From Eunapius fragilis (Eukaryota > Porifera > Demospongiae > Spongillida > Spongillidae), in assembly GCA_963681505.1 (NCBI GenBank), contig OY811975.1, positions 10,949,251 through 11,013,250 of the forward strand: 64,000 bases of DNA, written 5' to 3'. The notes under the pieces are model-generated. The model saw only the letters and a program-made list of their open reading frames with translations. It was not told the origin of the DNA and ran no database searches. This document shows, piece by piece, positions 1 to 10,700 of this stretch. A program made the position numbers and the translations under genes. Position 1 is the stretch's first letter. Each line of letters begins with the position of its first letter.

Positions 1-2
1 CA

Positions 3-908
3 GTTGGTGTTCTATCTACTCTCATCTACTTGTCATATTCCAAATTATTGAGAACTGTCATTGATATCCTCACATATTCCACAGTTCACCTACCCAGTGG
101 TGACATGTACGTCTGGTTCTATGATGGAAATGTGGAATACCTACATGGGAAGCATACTGCTTTGTTCATGGTTGCTATGGCAACATTAACCCTGTTCCTC
201 CTTCCATACACCATTGCCCTCACTTTCATTCCAATCATTGAACAGTACAGTGAACACAACAGACTGTTCAACTATCTCCACAAGAAGGCCAACCAGATCA
301 AACCAATGTATGATGCCCACTATGCTCCCTATAAGGGGGAGTGGCGATGGTGGCTGGGAGCAAGGCTTTGGCTTCTAGTTGTCATGTACAGTTTAAATCC
401 AGTGTATAGTTCTGACAGACCATCTCTGCTTCTCACTATCCAAGGTACTATGGTGATCTTGTTCACTATAACACAGGCAAGTATAAAGCCATTTGGACAG
501 TCACATCAAAAGATACATCAAAGCAACAGGCGTACTAACTTCTACAATCAGTTGTACAATAGCCTTGACATGTTTTACCTCCTCAACTACACTGCACTGG
601 CTATGTCAATGTCTCACATTCTAGACCAGAGTTCAGACCAAACACAAAGTGCCATGGTAACTGTTGGTGTTTTGGTGGGTCTGTTTGTAGTGATGTTGAT
701 GGTCACTGTCCTGTACCATCTCATTGTGGCCATCCTCAAGACTTGCAAGATGTATGACAGAACCAGGGATAAGTTCAATGGATTATTTGAAAAGAAACAA
801 TATGACCCAAATGTTCCTATAGAGCTGGATGATCCCACCAACAGTACTGTTGGTACCACAATTGTGACAGTCTCCTGTGGTCTAAGAGAACCACTGAATG
901 AAGATTAA
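3..908 (+). CDS. Membrane half of a beta-helix multipass protein, cut by window start
   Basis: The frame is open from the first bases to a TAA at 906-908 and encodes the last ~300 residues of the family seen complete at 7753-11973, differing at only a handful of positions. It covers the last six or so hydrophobic segments and the cytosolic tail ending in CGLREPLNED. Whether it is a full gene reaching upstream or another detached membrane module cannot be told: the window starts at the same CAGTTGGTG motif where the detached modules at 5080, 15022 and 23969 begin. Function is unknown. By family layout it should sit in the plasma membrane. No internal stop or frameshift is seen, so it could be the live 3' end of a gene. 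Confidence 0.75.
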   Translation, partial: VGVLSTLIYLSYSKLLRTVIDILTYSTVHLPSGDMYVWFYDGNVEYLHGKHTALFMVAMATLTLFLLPYTIALTFIPIIEQYSEHNRLFNYLHKKANQIKPMYDAHYAPYKGEWRWWLGARLWLLVVMYSLNPVYSSDRPSLLLTIQGTMVILFTITQASIKPFGQSHQKIHQSNRRTNFYNQLYNSLDMFYLLNYTALAMSMSHILDQSSDQTQSAMVTVGVLVGLFVVMLMVTVLYHLIVAILKTCKMYDRTRDKFNGLFEKKQYDPNVPIELDDPTNSTVGTTIVTVSCGLREPLNED

Positions 909-1720
909 AGCACATACCCATGTTGAGTTTACAGCCATTTAGTACAAGGATGGTCTGCTGAAGTGGTAGAAACATGCAAACATAGTAGTGATGATGAAAG
1001 TGTAACGCTATTATTTGTATTTTAACGCTATTGTTTGTTTATTATATTAGTAAGTCTAGCGTGTCCCCGTGAAAAATCACGGGCTGATTATCCGTCTCGC
1101 TATTCATTTGCCAGAAGAACAGTTGGTCTACCTCCTAGCTCCTCTTTTTTTTTTTACCGGCTGTTTTACCAAATGTTGCATATATAATCTATCACCTGTT
1201 CTAACATACGGTTACTACGCAACCTCTATAACATGCCCGCGCAATTTCAGATAGTAACTACATGTTCTCGGCCTGTACGATGAGACTTGAGAGTGAACCA
1301 CAATAGCGTTGCATTTATTCTTTCGGCACTTATGCAGTTCCCCCCTTCCCCCACTTTGAATTCAAGAAATATTGAAAAAATTTAGATATTAAATGTGAAG
1401 TGGAAACCAGCTGTCATTGCGACCGCCTTTTGTGTGGGAGGTGGTCGTTCCTATTGGTAGCTAGGTACGCGTACATACCTAGCAACCAATCGGCGCTAGG
1501 CCGACTATATAAATGAGTTACGCGGACGTACGTACGTACGTACGTACGGACGTACGTACGTACGATGGAAATTATAGTATTAGATGCTATATATATTTGC
1601 GATCCTGAAAAGGAAAGTTTGGTGTAAGTAAAAACGTTAGTACTAAGATAGTCTGCTGAAGTGCAAACATAGATTACATAGTAGTGATGATCAATGACAT
1701 GTGTACTTATTTGGAACATT
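909..1720 (+). other. 3' flank of the membrane module with a ~540-bp private insertion
   Basis: The first 140 bases match the 3' flanks of the other family members (GTTTACAGCC, GGTCTGCTGAAGTGGTAGAAAC). The flank after gene C (58404-58700) runs straight through from TATTATATTAGTAAG to a GATCCTGAAAAGGAAAG motif. Here roughly 1053-1590 is inserted between the two. The insertion holds a poly-T run near 1146, a short CGTGAAAAATCACG hairpin and a CGTA tetranucleotide tract. I see no coding sequence in it. Confidence 0.6.
1525..1564. repeat. (CGTA)n tetranucleotide tract
   Basis: About ten CGTA/ACGT units with one GGAC interruption, inside sequence found only in this copy of the flank. Confidence 0.9.
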
Positions 1721-2627
1721 AGTATTAGCCACTGGCTTGTTTTATTCTATTACAATACAGATGTCACCATGGCAACAGTATAAATAGGCGCACCCATCAC
1801 CCATCAATGGAGGAAGCTTACAGCTGTCCTTATGCACACCCCCTGCAGTAAGTGCTCGCTACCTTGGCTACACCCACTAATGTTCCTTCGCTTGTAAACT
1901 CCTTCCTACACCACTACCAAGTATTAACTGATTAAGGCCTGTTGTTTTGTGGCAGGAAAAGGTAATCTAAAGTTACCCGCTGAAGCCGTGTTCGTGAAGG
2001 ATTTCAAATTGGTATAATCTTTCTGTGGTTGTGGACGCATCCACCTTAGTAGCTGTAAACAACTATTTGACGCGATTTTGCCTTAATAGGTTAATTAAAT
2101 TCCAGATATTGTAATTATATCTCTGTGGGTTATAAAAACTCCCAAACATTAAATTTAGTGATAAGGTGCTTGAATCAAATTATTCTATAGACGATTATTA
2201 AGCACATATTTTAAAGCTATTGGAAGATGGCGGTATGATTTGATTTCAGTATTCTCTTAATTTTTTCTCTACCCTAATTATAATGATTTTTAAATTTGTT
2301 ATAACCATGTTTGGATCTTGAATATGTGGGTGTTTATTTCAAAACTTTGTAAGTAATATTAGAGCAACTCAACGAAACAATTTTAAGCACGCTGTGCTTC
2401 AAAGATTGCAACAGCATGGACTGTGACTGCAAGGTGCTAAACGATAAATAGTTCAAAATAGAAGTCCATTAACAGTTAACACTGTGTACCAACAATAATA
2501 GCTCGTAGGAAAGGACAATCAGTATGTCAGTGCCCGTGTCAATAATGGACTAATGTTTTGTGCTCTAGTGCATTATAAATGAATATGCATTGCCTTATTA
2601 CATTTGCAGAAGGACGATATACTAAAT

Positions 2628-2756
2628 AAGGCGACCATACACTAGGCAACATGTTGCGTGCAACACTATCAGTTTTAGCAAACTAGCGTTTTACTGAATA
2701 TATTATTAGATTCATTGAGTTGCATGCAACATTGCTGCCTACGGTATGGTCGCCTT
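2628..2756. mobile_element. Foldback MITE in T2 block, copy a
   Basis: The ends AAGGCGACCATAC and GTATGGTCGCCTT are inverted repeats, and the inverted homology runs imperfectly for about 37 bp inwards to a GTTGCATGCAAC core. The element is 129 bp, non-coding, and sits at the same site in all long T2 copies. Confidence 0.8.
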
Positions 2757-3197
2757 GAGCCTCTCGTTGAGCTTAGACACGTCATGTGTCCATTTATAGG
2801 TACTTACACAAATCACGTCCATGAAATATATAATAGCTTCCGTCGCCGCTGCGTCTGAGGGCTGTAGCTGTATCTTGCTATGGCTGTGTGGGGCTTCGCT
2901 GGGCGGGAGATTGCCTCGGACACAATGAATTGGTTACCGTATGAAAGTGTGGCGGTTTGATTGTGCTAGGCGCGCGAATTGTATCTAGGCTATTTCATTC
3001 TCTCATACCTGAGCACTTGTAACGCATGGTCTCTGTCTCGTGGGTCAAGGGCCGTGGGACCAAGGGGCACCCCTTTGTGTTTGTGTGTGAGTAGCTTTGA
3101 TAAGGGCAGTCCAATAAGCAAGCTGATAATGAACACCTTTTATTTATCAATGCAGGTGACTGATGGTTAGACTTCAGGGAAGGGTCACCTGGGTGGG

Positions 3198-3297
3198 CCT
3201 TAGGGGGAAATAGTCACCCAGACCTTAGGGAGAAATAGTCCCCCAGACCTTAGGAAGAAATAGTCGCCCAGACCTTAGGGAGAAATAGTCACCCAGA
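3198..3297. repeat. 25-bp tandem repeat, four units
   Basis: Four units of CCTTAGGGAGAAATAGTC plus ACCCAGA with a few substitutions, exactly 100 bp. The equivalent sites in the T2 copies near 13640 and 22325 hold two units. Confidence 0.85.
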
Positions 3298-3689
3298 CTT
3301 TCACTTTCCATTACAATTAGTCAGGGCGGACCCCTGCTCCTGCTGGCTTGTCCCTACAAAAAGCCCGCCTAGTCAAGCCTGGACCAGGTACCTCTATTAG
3401 CCGTAGGGCTTTCCCAACTTTACTGGCTGGATGCAAGCCTGGACCAGTGTCCTGGCTTGCTACACAGGTCACCTGGTTTCTGCACTCACTGGTGCCTCCA
3501 TAGCTAGGGGTTGGAAAATATAACACAGGCTGGTGGGATACTCCTGCCCTTGCCCCCCAGTCGTTACCAAACCAGTTAACCTGAGTACGTTTCGCATAGT
3601 ATTGGGAGATTCAGACTTATGCAGAGCTTGGGGAATTAATAGGTTGATAATTAATTGTAGAGCTCATGACAAGGATCTGTTATATATTG

Positions 3690-3870
3690 TGTGTGTGTGA
3701 GTGTGCGTGTGTGTGTGTATGTGTGTGTGTGTGGGTGGTGTGTTGTGTGTGCATGTGTGTGTGCATGTGTGTTGTGTGTGTGCATGTGTGCGTGTGCATG
3801 TGGTGTTGTGTATGTGTGCAAGTGTATGTGTGTATATATGCATGTGTGTGTGTATGTGTGTATGTGTGCT
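3690..3870. repeat. TG-rich microsatellite
   Basis: Interrupted (TG)n with CATG and GTGTAT variants. Long frames across it on both strands encode only Cys-Val or His-Thr runs and are artefacts. Between 3298 and 3690 only T2 block sequence is seen. Confidence 0.95.
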
Positions 3871-3999
3871 TGTGGTGGTGCATATCCCACACCAATATGC
3901 TTACATAATTGTCAGGTTCTATATGGTAATGGTGTCATAACTCAGCTGACTGGTCTGCTGTTTGGCTGACCATATAAGGTTAGCCATAAGTTTGGTGAC

Positions 4000-4094
4000 C
4001 ACACACACACACACACACACACATACACACACACATGCACACACACACTCACACATACACACACATACACACATACACACACACACACTTACAG
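4000..4094. repeat. CA microsatellite abutting an exon-like segment
   Basis: (CA)n running into TTACAG. In this copy and the two related copies the tract directly supplies the sequence before the exon-like segment Y1. Confidence 0.9.
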
Positions 4095-4229
4095 GAGCAC
4101 AAGGCCTTGGTGGTCTTGAGGAACTTGGGTGACTGGGTCATTCACACATGCACCAACTGTGAGACTGATGTGTATGTGGTCCATCTCTTGAAGGAACTTA
4201 GTCGTGTCTTTGTGACAAGCAACCTGGTG
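4095..4229 (+). other. Exon-like segment Y1, copy a
   Basis: This is 135 bases, 45 codons in phase 0, between an AG acceptor at the end of a CA tract and a GTAAGT donor. It encodes a peptide with the recognisable piece TNCETDVYVVHLLKELSR. The frame is also open in copies at 14313 and 23132. I do not recognise the protein. It joins in phase with X5 before it and Y2 after it, so the three look like consecutive exons of one old gene. Confidence 0.55.
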
Positions 4230-4329
4230 GTAAGTGCCCCCACCTCCTCTAGTCACACCCACTTGGGTCTGGTCACACACACCTTTGCCTAACATGGTCC
4301 TCCCTCACATGAGGGTCACCCTCGTATGC

Positions 4330-4726
4330 ATGGTTTCTCATTATGGTTACTCCCTTCTCACTACCTCATTACCCCCTCACCCTTATCACCTCACCCTCAC
4401 CACCTCATAACCCCTTACCACCTCACCTTAATCACCCCTCGCCCCCACCACCTCACCTTTATCACCCCTCACCCTCACCACCTCACCTTTATCACCTCAC
4501 CCTCACCTTTATCATCACCTATTCCTCACCTCTTCACCTTCATCACCACCCTCACCACCTCATTACCTCTCACTCTTATCACCTCACGTTTATCACCATC
4601 TTACCCTCGTCACCCCTTCCCTCATCACTACTTCACCCTTCACCTTCATCACCACCCTCACCACTTCATTACCCTCACCCGTATCACCCCTCACCCTCAC
4701 CACCTTATCACCCTCACCGCCTTCAG
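4330..4726. repeat. Pyrimidine-rich (TCACCC/TCACCT)n tract between Y1 and Y2
   Basis: Nearly pure C, T and A on this strand, built from irregular TCACCC and TTTATCACC units. It is ~400 bp here, much shorter in the copy near 14560-14620 and ~200 bp near 23370. It ends in a splice-acceptor-like CCTTCAG. Confidence 0.8.
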
Positions 4727-4785
4727 TCTGATGGTGCCAAGCTGAGAGGTACAGAGGAGTACTCACAGGTGTTCAAGATAGTCCG
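4727..4785 (+). pseudogene. Exon-like segment Y2, copy a, shortened
   Basis: The segment begins SDGAKLRGTEEYSQVFKIV after a CTTCAG acceptor. The last ~50 bases present in copies b and c (encoding RGDVEAAEIDGYRRK) are deleted here, so this copy is broken. The protein is not recognised. Confidence 0.5.
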
Positions 4786-4794
4786 ATGTATGTG

Positions 4795-4945
4795 GGAGTC
4801 TAAAAGAGTATACAGGAGTGTACAAGAATGTACAGGAGTGTACAAATGAGTGTACAAGAGTGGAACGGGCATTTCAGTAGCGTGGTGTGAACAGGTGTGT
4901 ACAGGAGTGTGGTATGTACCAACAGGTGTGTACAACAGCAGTGTG
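4795..4945. repeat. Short GTGTACAGGA-type tandem repeat
   Basis: Degenerate 10-11 bp units around GTGTACAGGAGT and GTGTACAAGAGT. The same tract follows Y2 in the other two copies (14755-14885, 23695-23840). The 130 bases after it are shared T2 sequence up to the membrane module. Confidence 0.7.
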
Positions 4946-5079
4946 GTGTGGGTTTACAGCAGTAGTTGTAGTCACACTCATGGTTTATGGAAGACATGTG
5001 ACCATTTCCTTGTTGTCCCTTCCTGGAAAAAGGCATGTGTGTAATAGTAGTGATAACCCTGAGGCAATGGTACAGTTGG

Positions 5080-5330
5080 TGTTCTATCTACTCTCATATA
5101 CTTGTCATATTCCAAATTGTTGAGAACTGTCATCACATATTCCACAGTTCATCTACCAAGTGGTGACATGTATGTCTGGTTCTATGATGGAAATGTGGAA
5201 TACCTACATGGGAAGCATACTGCTTTGTTTGTGGTTGCTATGACAACATGTACCCTGTTCCTCCTTCCATACACCATTGCCCTCCCTTTCATTGCAATCA
5301 TTGAACAGTACAGTGAACACAACAGACTGA
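5080..5330 (+). pseudogene. Membrane-module fragment with large internal deletion
   Basis: It opens with the same ACAGTTGGTGTTC junction as the modules at 15022 and 23969, follows the membrane half of the family to ...EQYSEHNRL, and then jumps straight into the 3' flank (AGTTTACAACC). About 600 coding bases are missing, as are 15 bases near 5131 (IDILT-type residues). It cannot make a functional protein. Confidence 0.85.
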
Positions 5331-6140
5331 GTTTACAACCTTTTAGTACAAGGATGGTCTGCTGAAGTGGTAGAAACATGCAAACATGGTAGTGATGATG
5401 AAAGTGTAACGCTATTATAATTTATTGTAGTAAGTTGCTGTAAATATTTGAGATCCTGAAAATGAAAGTTGGGTGTAATTAAATACCTGATGCATGAAAA
5501 TATGGTGGCATAAATATTTTTATAAAACAACTGCTTGAGAGGTGTGGGGATCTTGTGTAGAGGTGTGGGGATGGTGTGTGGAGGTGTGGGGATGGTGTGT
5601 AGAGGTGTGGGGATGGTGTGCACAAATGTGGGATGGAACCTAGGAATTCATTTCACTTGAAAACTGGAACCTATTTAATTATACCACCCTATTATCTTGA
5701 TCATTCATTTATCAATGTAGCCTAGAAGTCAGTCATGTGAATACATATTATCAGGAAATATCTATGGCATGACCTCCCAAGATAGTCATAGGAGGTGTGG
5801 TGCATTAAAGGATGGTGAGCCATTTTATAGGCTCCCTCCACAACTTTTCTCTCCTCCCTCCCCTCCCCCTCTACCCTCTACCTTCACCTTTCTCCCCTCC
5901 CCTCCATCTCCACGTTTTTATGGAAGGAATTGTATCAATTGTATCAATATTGCCTGTAGTATAGAAATCATCTTCTCTCACTCTCATTCACTTACTCCCT
6001 CCTCACTTCTTTCTATCTTCCCTATCTCTCTTCTCCTCCCTCTCCTCCCCTCTCCATTTCCTCTCTCCTCTCTACATCCCCTTGCTCTGTAGTTCCACAT
6101 GAACATGATAGTAAAGCTCTGGCATTAGCTCTAATTAGAG
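5331..6140. repeat. T1 intergenic block, copy a, shortened
   Basis: 3' flank, a short run of the 21-bp GAGGTGTGGGGATGGTGTGTA minisatellite (5540-5625), then the GGAACCTAGGAATTC stretch and a CT-rich tract (5840-6090) shared with copies at 15926, 24207, 39965 and 49620. Sequence carrying X1 to X5 is deleted: the CTCTGTAG acceptor before X1 joins directly to the block's far end. Confidence 0.75.
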
Positions 6141-7005
6141 TTAGGTTATTCTAAGTCTCCGGTAGCTTCAGTGTGCTGCATTGGTGATTTGTTTGGTTTA
6201 GTTTGATTTGGTGGTGTTCGCAAAAAAAGGGTGTGGCGATACACTCGGTGACCAAAATCAGTGTGGTACCTAAGTGGGTGAAAATTGAACCGACCTCATT
6301 GACAATATCACAGGTAAAGGAATAAAGATAAGAATTACTGCACGGACATAATTTACCATCGCTACGTTCACTATACGTGTACATTGCAATGTACTTCCTC
6401 GGTGCTATGCAGACTTCAGCAGTGCTAGAAACATACACCAATACCAAAGATGTTCTCTCAGGAGCAAGGAGATGTCAAGCTGCACCTGATAGCTTATGAT
6501 AGTCGTAGCCTGTCAATCCAGGAGAAGGAATATGGTATAATAGACATGGAGACGTGGCAGTAGTAGTCACTTCCACTACTACATAAACGTGAAAGTGTAC
6601 ATCGACCATCCAGTGCTGAAAGCAATCCTGCAGACATCAAGTGCAAATGGTAAACATGCGGGGTAGTGGTCAATGGTATTTAGCTTAGGGATCAGCTGTG
6701 TATAAATTGTATACCAGCCTGGCCAGGATAACTCAGCAGCAGAATGCTGCAGGTGCTGGAGTTGCATTGGTGCAGGTAGACAACAATAGCACAGGGGGCT
6801 TTTCATGGAGGATGAGGTCAGATGTAGTCAATTCATTGTAGAGCAGGAGGGAGACCCAGAACTTGCTGCACTCATACAGTATATGGAAACGGGAGAGTTG
6901 ACGAAAGCCAGCACTGATGCTTGCAGAATGGTTGTGCTGGAGCTGTTCATTAGTGTGGAGAGTGGTGCACTGGGTAGGCTTCAAATAAAGTAAACAAGTT
7001 GTTGT
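6141..7005 (+). mobile_element. Ty3/gypsy-type retrotransposon relic, copy 1
   Basis: Broken frames carry pieces of retroelement RNase H (YDSRSLSIQEK near 6490; a DHPVLKAI-type motif near 6605) and of the linker before an integrase (QEGDPELAALIQYMETGEL at 6850-6900). Several shifts and stops break it. Similar relics lie at 42840 and 52430 before genes B and C. The first 270 bases are a shared lead-in without recognisable coding. Placement in the Ty3/gypsy group rests on these motifs alone. Confidence 0.65.
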
Positions 7006-7059
7006 CCAGATGGAGCAGAATCATGATTCAGTTAACAGGGCTGGTTCAGCTGTGACGGA

Positions 7060-7320
7060 CAGGCCAGGGGAAAAATGCCCCCCCCCCCCCCCTCCTTCCC
7101 CCCGTGCACCCTAAAAGTTGGGCACTAAAACGGCGACAGGGCACCAAAATACCTACCAGCACAATTTCAGACCTTTCCGGACAGTGGGGTGGACCATATA
7201 AGTGTTGTACTCCCCCTCCAAGATAATTAATGCCCAGACCTCCACTGGGATTCAGAAGTCAGGTAAAACCACTGCAAAAGTTGTGCCGGGTGTGAGGTGG
7301 TGGAAACTACCTGGTAAGCC
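7060..7320. mobile_element. Poly-C-containing MITE-like stretch
   Basis: It begins GGACAGGCCAGGGG, runs through a C homopolymer at 7078-7092 and a second C-rich patch near 7205. It recurs at 43740-43990 and 53165-53400 with different homopolymer lengths. It is non-coding, and its element class is not proven. Confidence 0.4.
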
Positions 7321-7344
7321 TCATCAGTACAAAGTGTGGGCTGC

Positions 7345-7483
7345 ATAACTGTGTGAGTGTGTGAGTATGTGAGTGTGTGAGTGTGTGTATTTGTGTGTAT
7401 GTATGGGTGTATGTGTGTGGTTTGTGTGTGCATGTGTGTAGTGTGTGCGTGCATGTGTGAGTGCATGTGTGTGTGTGTGTGTG

Positions 7484-7523
<40 letters not shown>

Positions 7524-7530
7524 TGAGTGT
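7345..7530. repeat. TG microsatellite upstream of gene A
   Basis: (TG)n with TGAG and TATG variants, present at the same place before genes B (44050-44185) and C (53462-53612). Frames across it are artefacts. Confidence 0.95.
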
Positions 7531-7615
7531 GGTATGTGGCATTCCCGGGAGTCAGCACCCAGTCCATGCAGCATTAAATTAGTACATATATGTGTGGGAG
7601 GATGTTATAGTTTAT

Positions 7616-7646
7616 CCAATCAAACTGAGAGATAATACATATATAA
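7616..7646 (+). promoter_or_regulatory. Core promoter of gene A: CCAAT box and TATA box
   Basis: CCAAT at 7616-7620 and TATATAA at 7640-7646, with ~105 bases from the TATA box to the start codon. The same pair with the same spacing occurs before genes B and C. Transcription itself is not shown. Confidence 0.5.
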
Positions 7647-7752
7647 CCTCTCGGTTCAATGAACTACATCATAGATTTCAGATCGCGGGATACAGGTCTA
7701 AGTCACTCAGCAGTTATTATTAGAACACTCAAGAACTGAAGTATTCATAGCG

Positions 7753-10700
7753 ATGATGATAATCGACCTGTTGATTGCCTTATCCCTTCTCGGGAGCTAT
7801 GTTAGGTCCGATCAGGTCAATACCACCGTTACCATTCCACCAGGCTCTGCTCTGCAGGACTACCTATGCAGCGGACCACTCCAGTCTAATATGACTGTTG
7901 TGTTGGAAGATGGAGAACATCGCATAGCTTCACAACCGATGTGCAATATTACCACTGAAGGCAACGTAACGATGACGGGGTCTCTCGACTCAACGAAAAG
8001 GACAGTTGTCCGTTGCGAATCGAAAACGAGCGCCGTATTTTCAGTACAAATGTTGACCATGGAGCGAATCACGTTCATCAACTGTGGTATACAACTTGTA
8101 TCAATCGAAAATACTTTAATCGTGAACTGCACATTTCAAGACAGTACAAGTGGAGCTATATCGTCAGACACAAATGTACTTATCGATATTCTTTATGGTG
8201 CTGTGATATTGTATAAATCAACAGGCGATGTTAGCATCACAGGGTGCACATTTCAGAACAACAATGCCGGTGGTTATGGTGGTGGTGTGATGTTGGATGG
8301 ATCCACAGGCTATGTTAGGATCACAGACTGCACATTTCAGAGCAACAGTGCTGCTAGTTATGGTGGTGCTGTGGCATTGGTTCGATCAAATAGTGATGTT
8401 AGTATCACAGACTGCACATTTCAGAACAACAGTGCTGGTCATGGTGGTGGTGGTGCTGTGAGATTGAGTAAATCAAAAGGTAATTTCAGTATCACAGGCT
8501 GCACATTTCAGAACAACCGTGCTAGTGATGATGGTGGTGCTGTGGCATTGTATGGATCTACAGGCTATGTTAGGATCACAGACTGCACATTTCAGAGCAA
8601 CAGTGCTAGTCATGGTGGTGGTGGTGCTGCTGTGAGATTGAGTAAATCAAAAGGTAATTTCAGTATCACAGGCTGCACATTTCAGAACAACCGTGCTAGT
8701 GATGATGGTAGTGCTGTGGCATTGTATGGATCTACAGGCTATGTTAGGATCACAGACTGCACATTTCAGAGCAACAGTGCTGCTAGTTATGGTGGTGCTG
8801 TGGCATTGGTTCAATCAAATGATGATGTTAGTATCACAGGGTGCACATTTCAGAACAATAGTGCTGGTAGTGAGGGTGGTGCTGTGATGTTGCATCAATC
8901 AACAGGCGATGTTAGTATCACAGGGTGCACATTTAAGAACAACAGTGCTTTTTATGGTGATGGTGGTGCTGTGAGTTACAATGAACAAACATTTGGAATT
9001 TCCGATGAATCAACAGGCGATGTTAGTATCAAAGACTGCATGTTTCAGAACAACAGTGCTAGTGGTGATGGTGGTGCTGTGGCATTGTATGGATCAACAG
9101 GCTATTTTACTATCACAGGCTGCACATTTCAGAACAATAGTGCTGGTGATGGTGGTGGTGGTGTGACACTCGAGAGATCGAGATTCGGTGGACCAAGAAG
9201 CAATGTTACAATAACTGACTGCACATTCCATATGAACAGAGGATATTTGGGAGGAGCCATTTACATCAGAAGTATTCTTTATGTTATGTTTAGCAATTTA
9301 TCAATCACTAACAACATGGCAAAAGTAGGTGCAGCAATATATGTGTATGGCCCTGGCCTTGGTTTATCAACATCAGATACAGTTATAAAACAACTCACCC
9401 TCCAGGATGTGGTTGTAAAAGATAACCATTGCTCTTCTGGTACATGTGCAGGAGCCATTTACTTTAAAGGAGTGAAGATGGACATCTTTGGCAGTACCAC
9501 CACTGGGAGTCATTTCTCATATAACTCTCCCCAAGGTGCAATACAAGGAGAAGGTGGTATCTTGACACTGCATGGTTACATCACATTTGACCATAACACA
9601 GGAGTTAATGGAGGGGCCATAAGTCTGTATAACAATGTTCCATTGTACTTCTATAGCAATTGTACAGTGCGCTTTTCCAACAATATAGCAACTGGATATG
9701 GTGGTGCTATATACAGTAATGGGAAACAGAATGAGTACATTAAGCAAAATTTACTGAATTGTATATTACGCATCTATATTACACTATCCAGTGCATTCCC
9801 CTTAATAACCTTCATTGATAACCATGCACTGCAAGGTGGTCATGCTGTTTATGCCACACCTATCTATGATTGTTTTTTTTCCTACCATGACACATTCCTT
9901 GACTTGGACATCATGATACTTATAAATAAACTTGACCTGACGAACGTTATCAATACCACTCCATTACATGAAGACATCAATGATACCCAAGTACTCTCCT
10001 TTCCAGACAATGTGGTCTATTGTGGCTGCAATAATCCTAATTTGTGTAATGGTACAAGTCCAAATCTTTCCACATATCCAGGTAGGACTGTAAAGCTTAA
10101 TATTACCTCAGTGGATAAAAGAAATAACCTATCTCCTGGTGTGGTTTACACACAGGTTGCGGATACAGTTGGTATTAATATTATGCTTGGACTTCGACAG
10201 AAGGCTCAGTGGATAGGAACAGTATGTGGTGAAATAGAGTACCAAATATATGGACCAGAAAATGCTTCACTCAAATTGCTTCTCTCCAATGATCCTAATG
10301 GTTCCCCAACAGTTATTAATGTGAAGCTGTTACCATGTGAACCAGGGTTTGTACTAATTACCAATGCTTCTACCAGCATGATGAAGTGTGACTGTTCTTT
10401 ATTCCTGACATCATTAGGAGTGATCTGTGATACATCAGATGGTACTGTGTCCAGAAATAAAACTAACTGGATTGGTGTGTACAATAACACTCTTCCAGGT
10501 CTGGCTCAAACCTGTCCATTGGACTACTGCAATAGTACCATCAAGAAGCTGTCTCTAGCAAGGCCTGGGTACCTGTGCAATGGAGGTCGCACAGGCACTA
10601 TTTGTGGTCGTTGCCATGGCAACCTCAGTGTGATCTTTGGTTCTTCCAAGTGCCAGGAGTGCTCAGATATGTGGTTGACCACACTTGTAATGTTTGCAGT

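Larger units (their letters stand above)
1721..3640. repeat. T2 intergenic block, copy a
   Basis: This stretch recurs at 12115-13925, 20815-22750 and 58665-59715, with only its first ~400 bp at 37300, 39575 and 49160. It starts with GTCACCATGGCAAC and a conserved CACCCATCAATGGAGG stretch, includes a foldback element and ends in a 25-bp tandem repeat and a CTGGACCAGG-rich part. No convincing open frame is conserved between the copies. It is a segmental duplication unit, not a gene. Confidence 0.8.

Noticed and set aside
3198-3297. CRISPR-like array
   Set aside because: The four 25-bp units are directly adjacent without spacers and lie in a eukaryotic intergenic block.
3651-3969. Long overlapping frames on both strands encoding Cys-Val or His-Thr runs
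   Set aside because: They are translations of the TG/CA microsatellite; the same happens at 7307, 13940, 22445, 43925 and 53157.
4326-4849. Pro/His/Leu/Ser-rich frames of 139 and 168 residues
   Set aside because: They are translations of the pyrimidine tract; length differs between copies and the frame is not kept.
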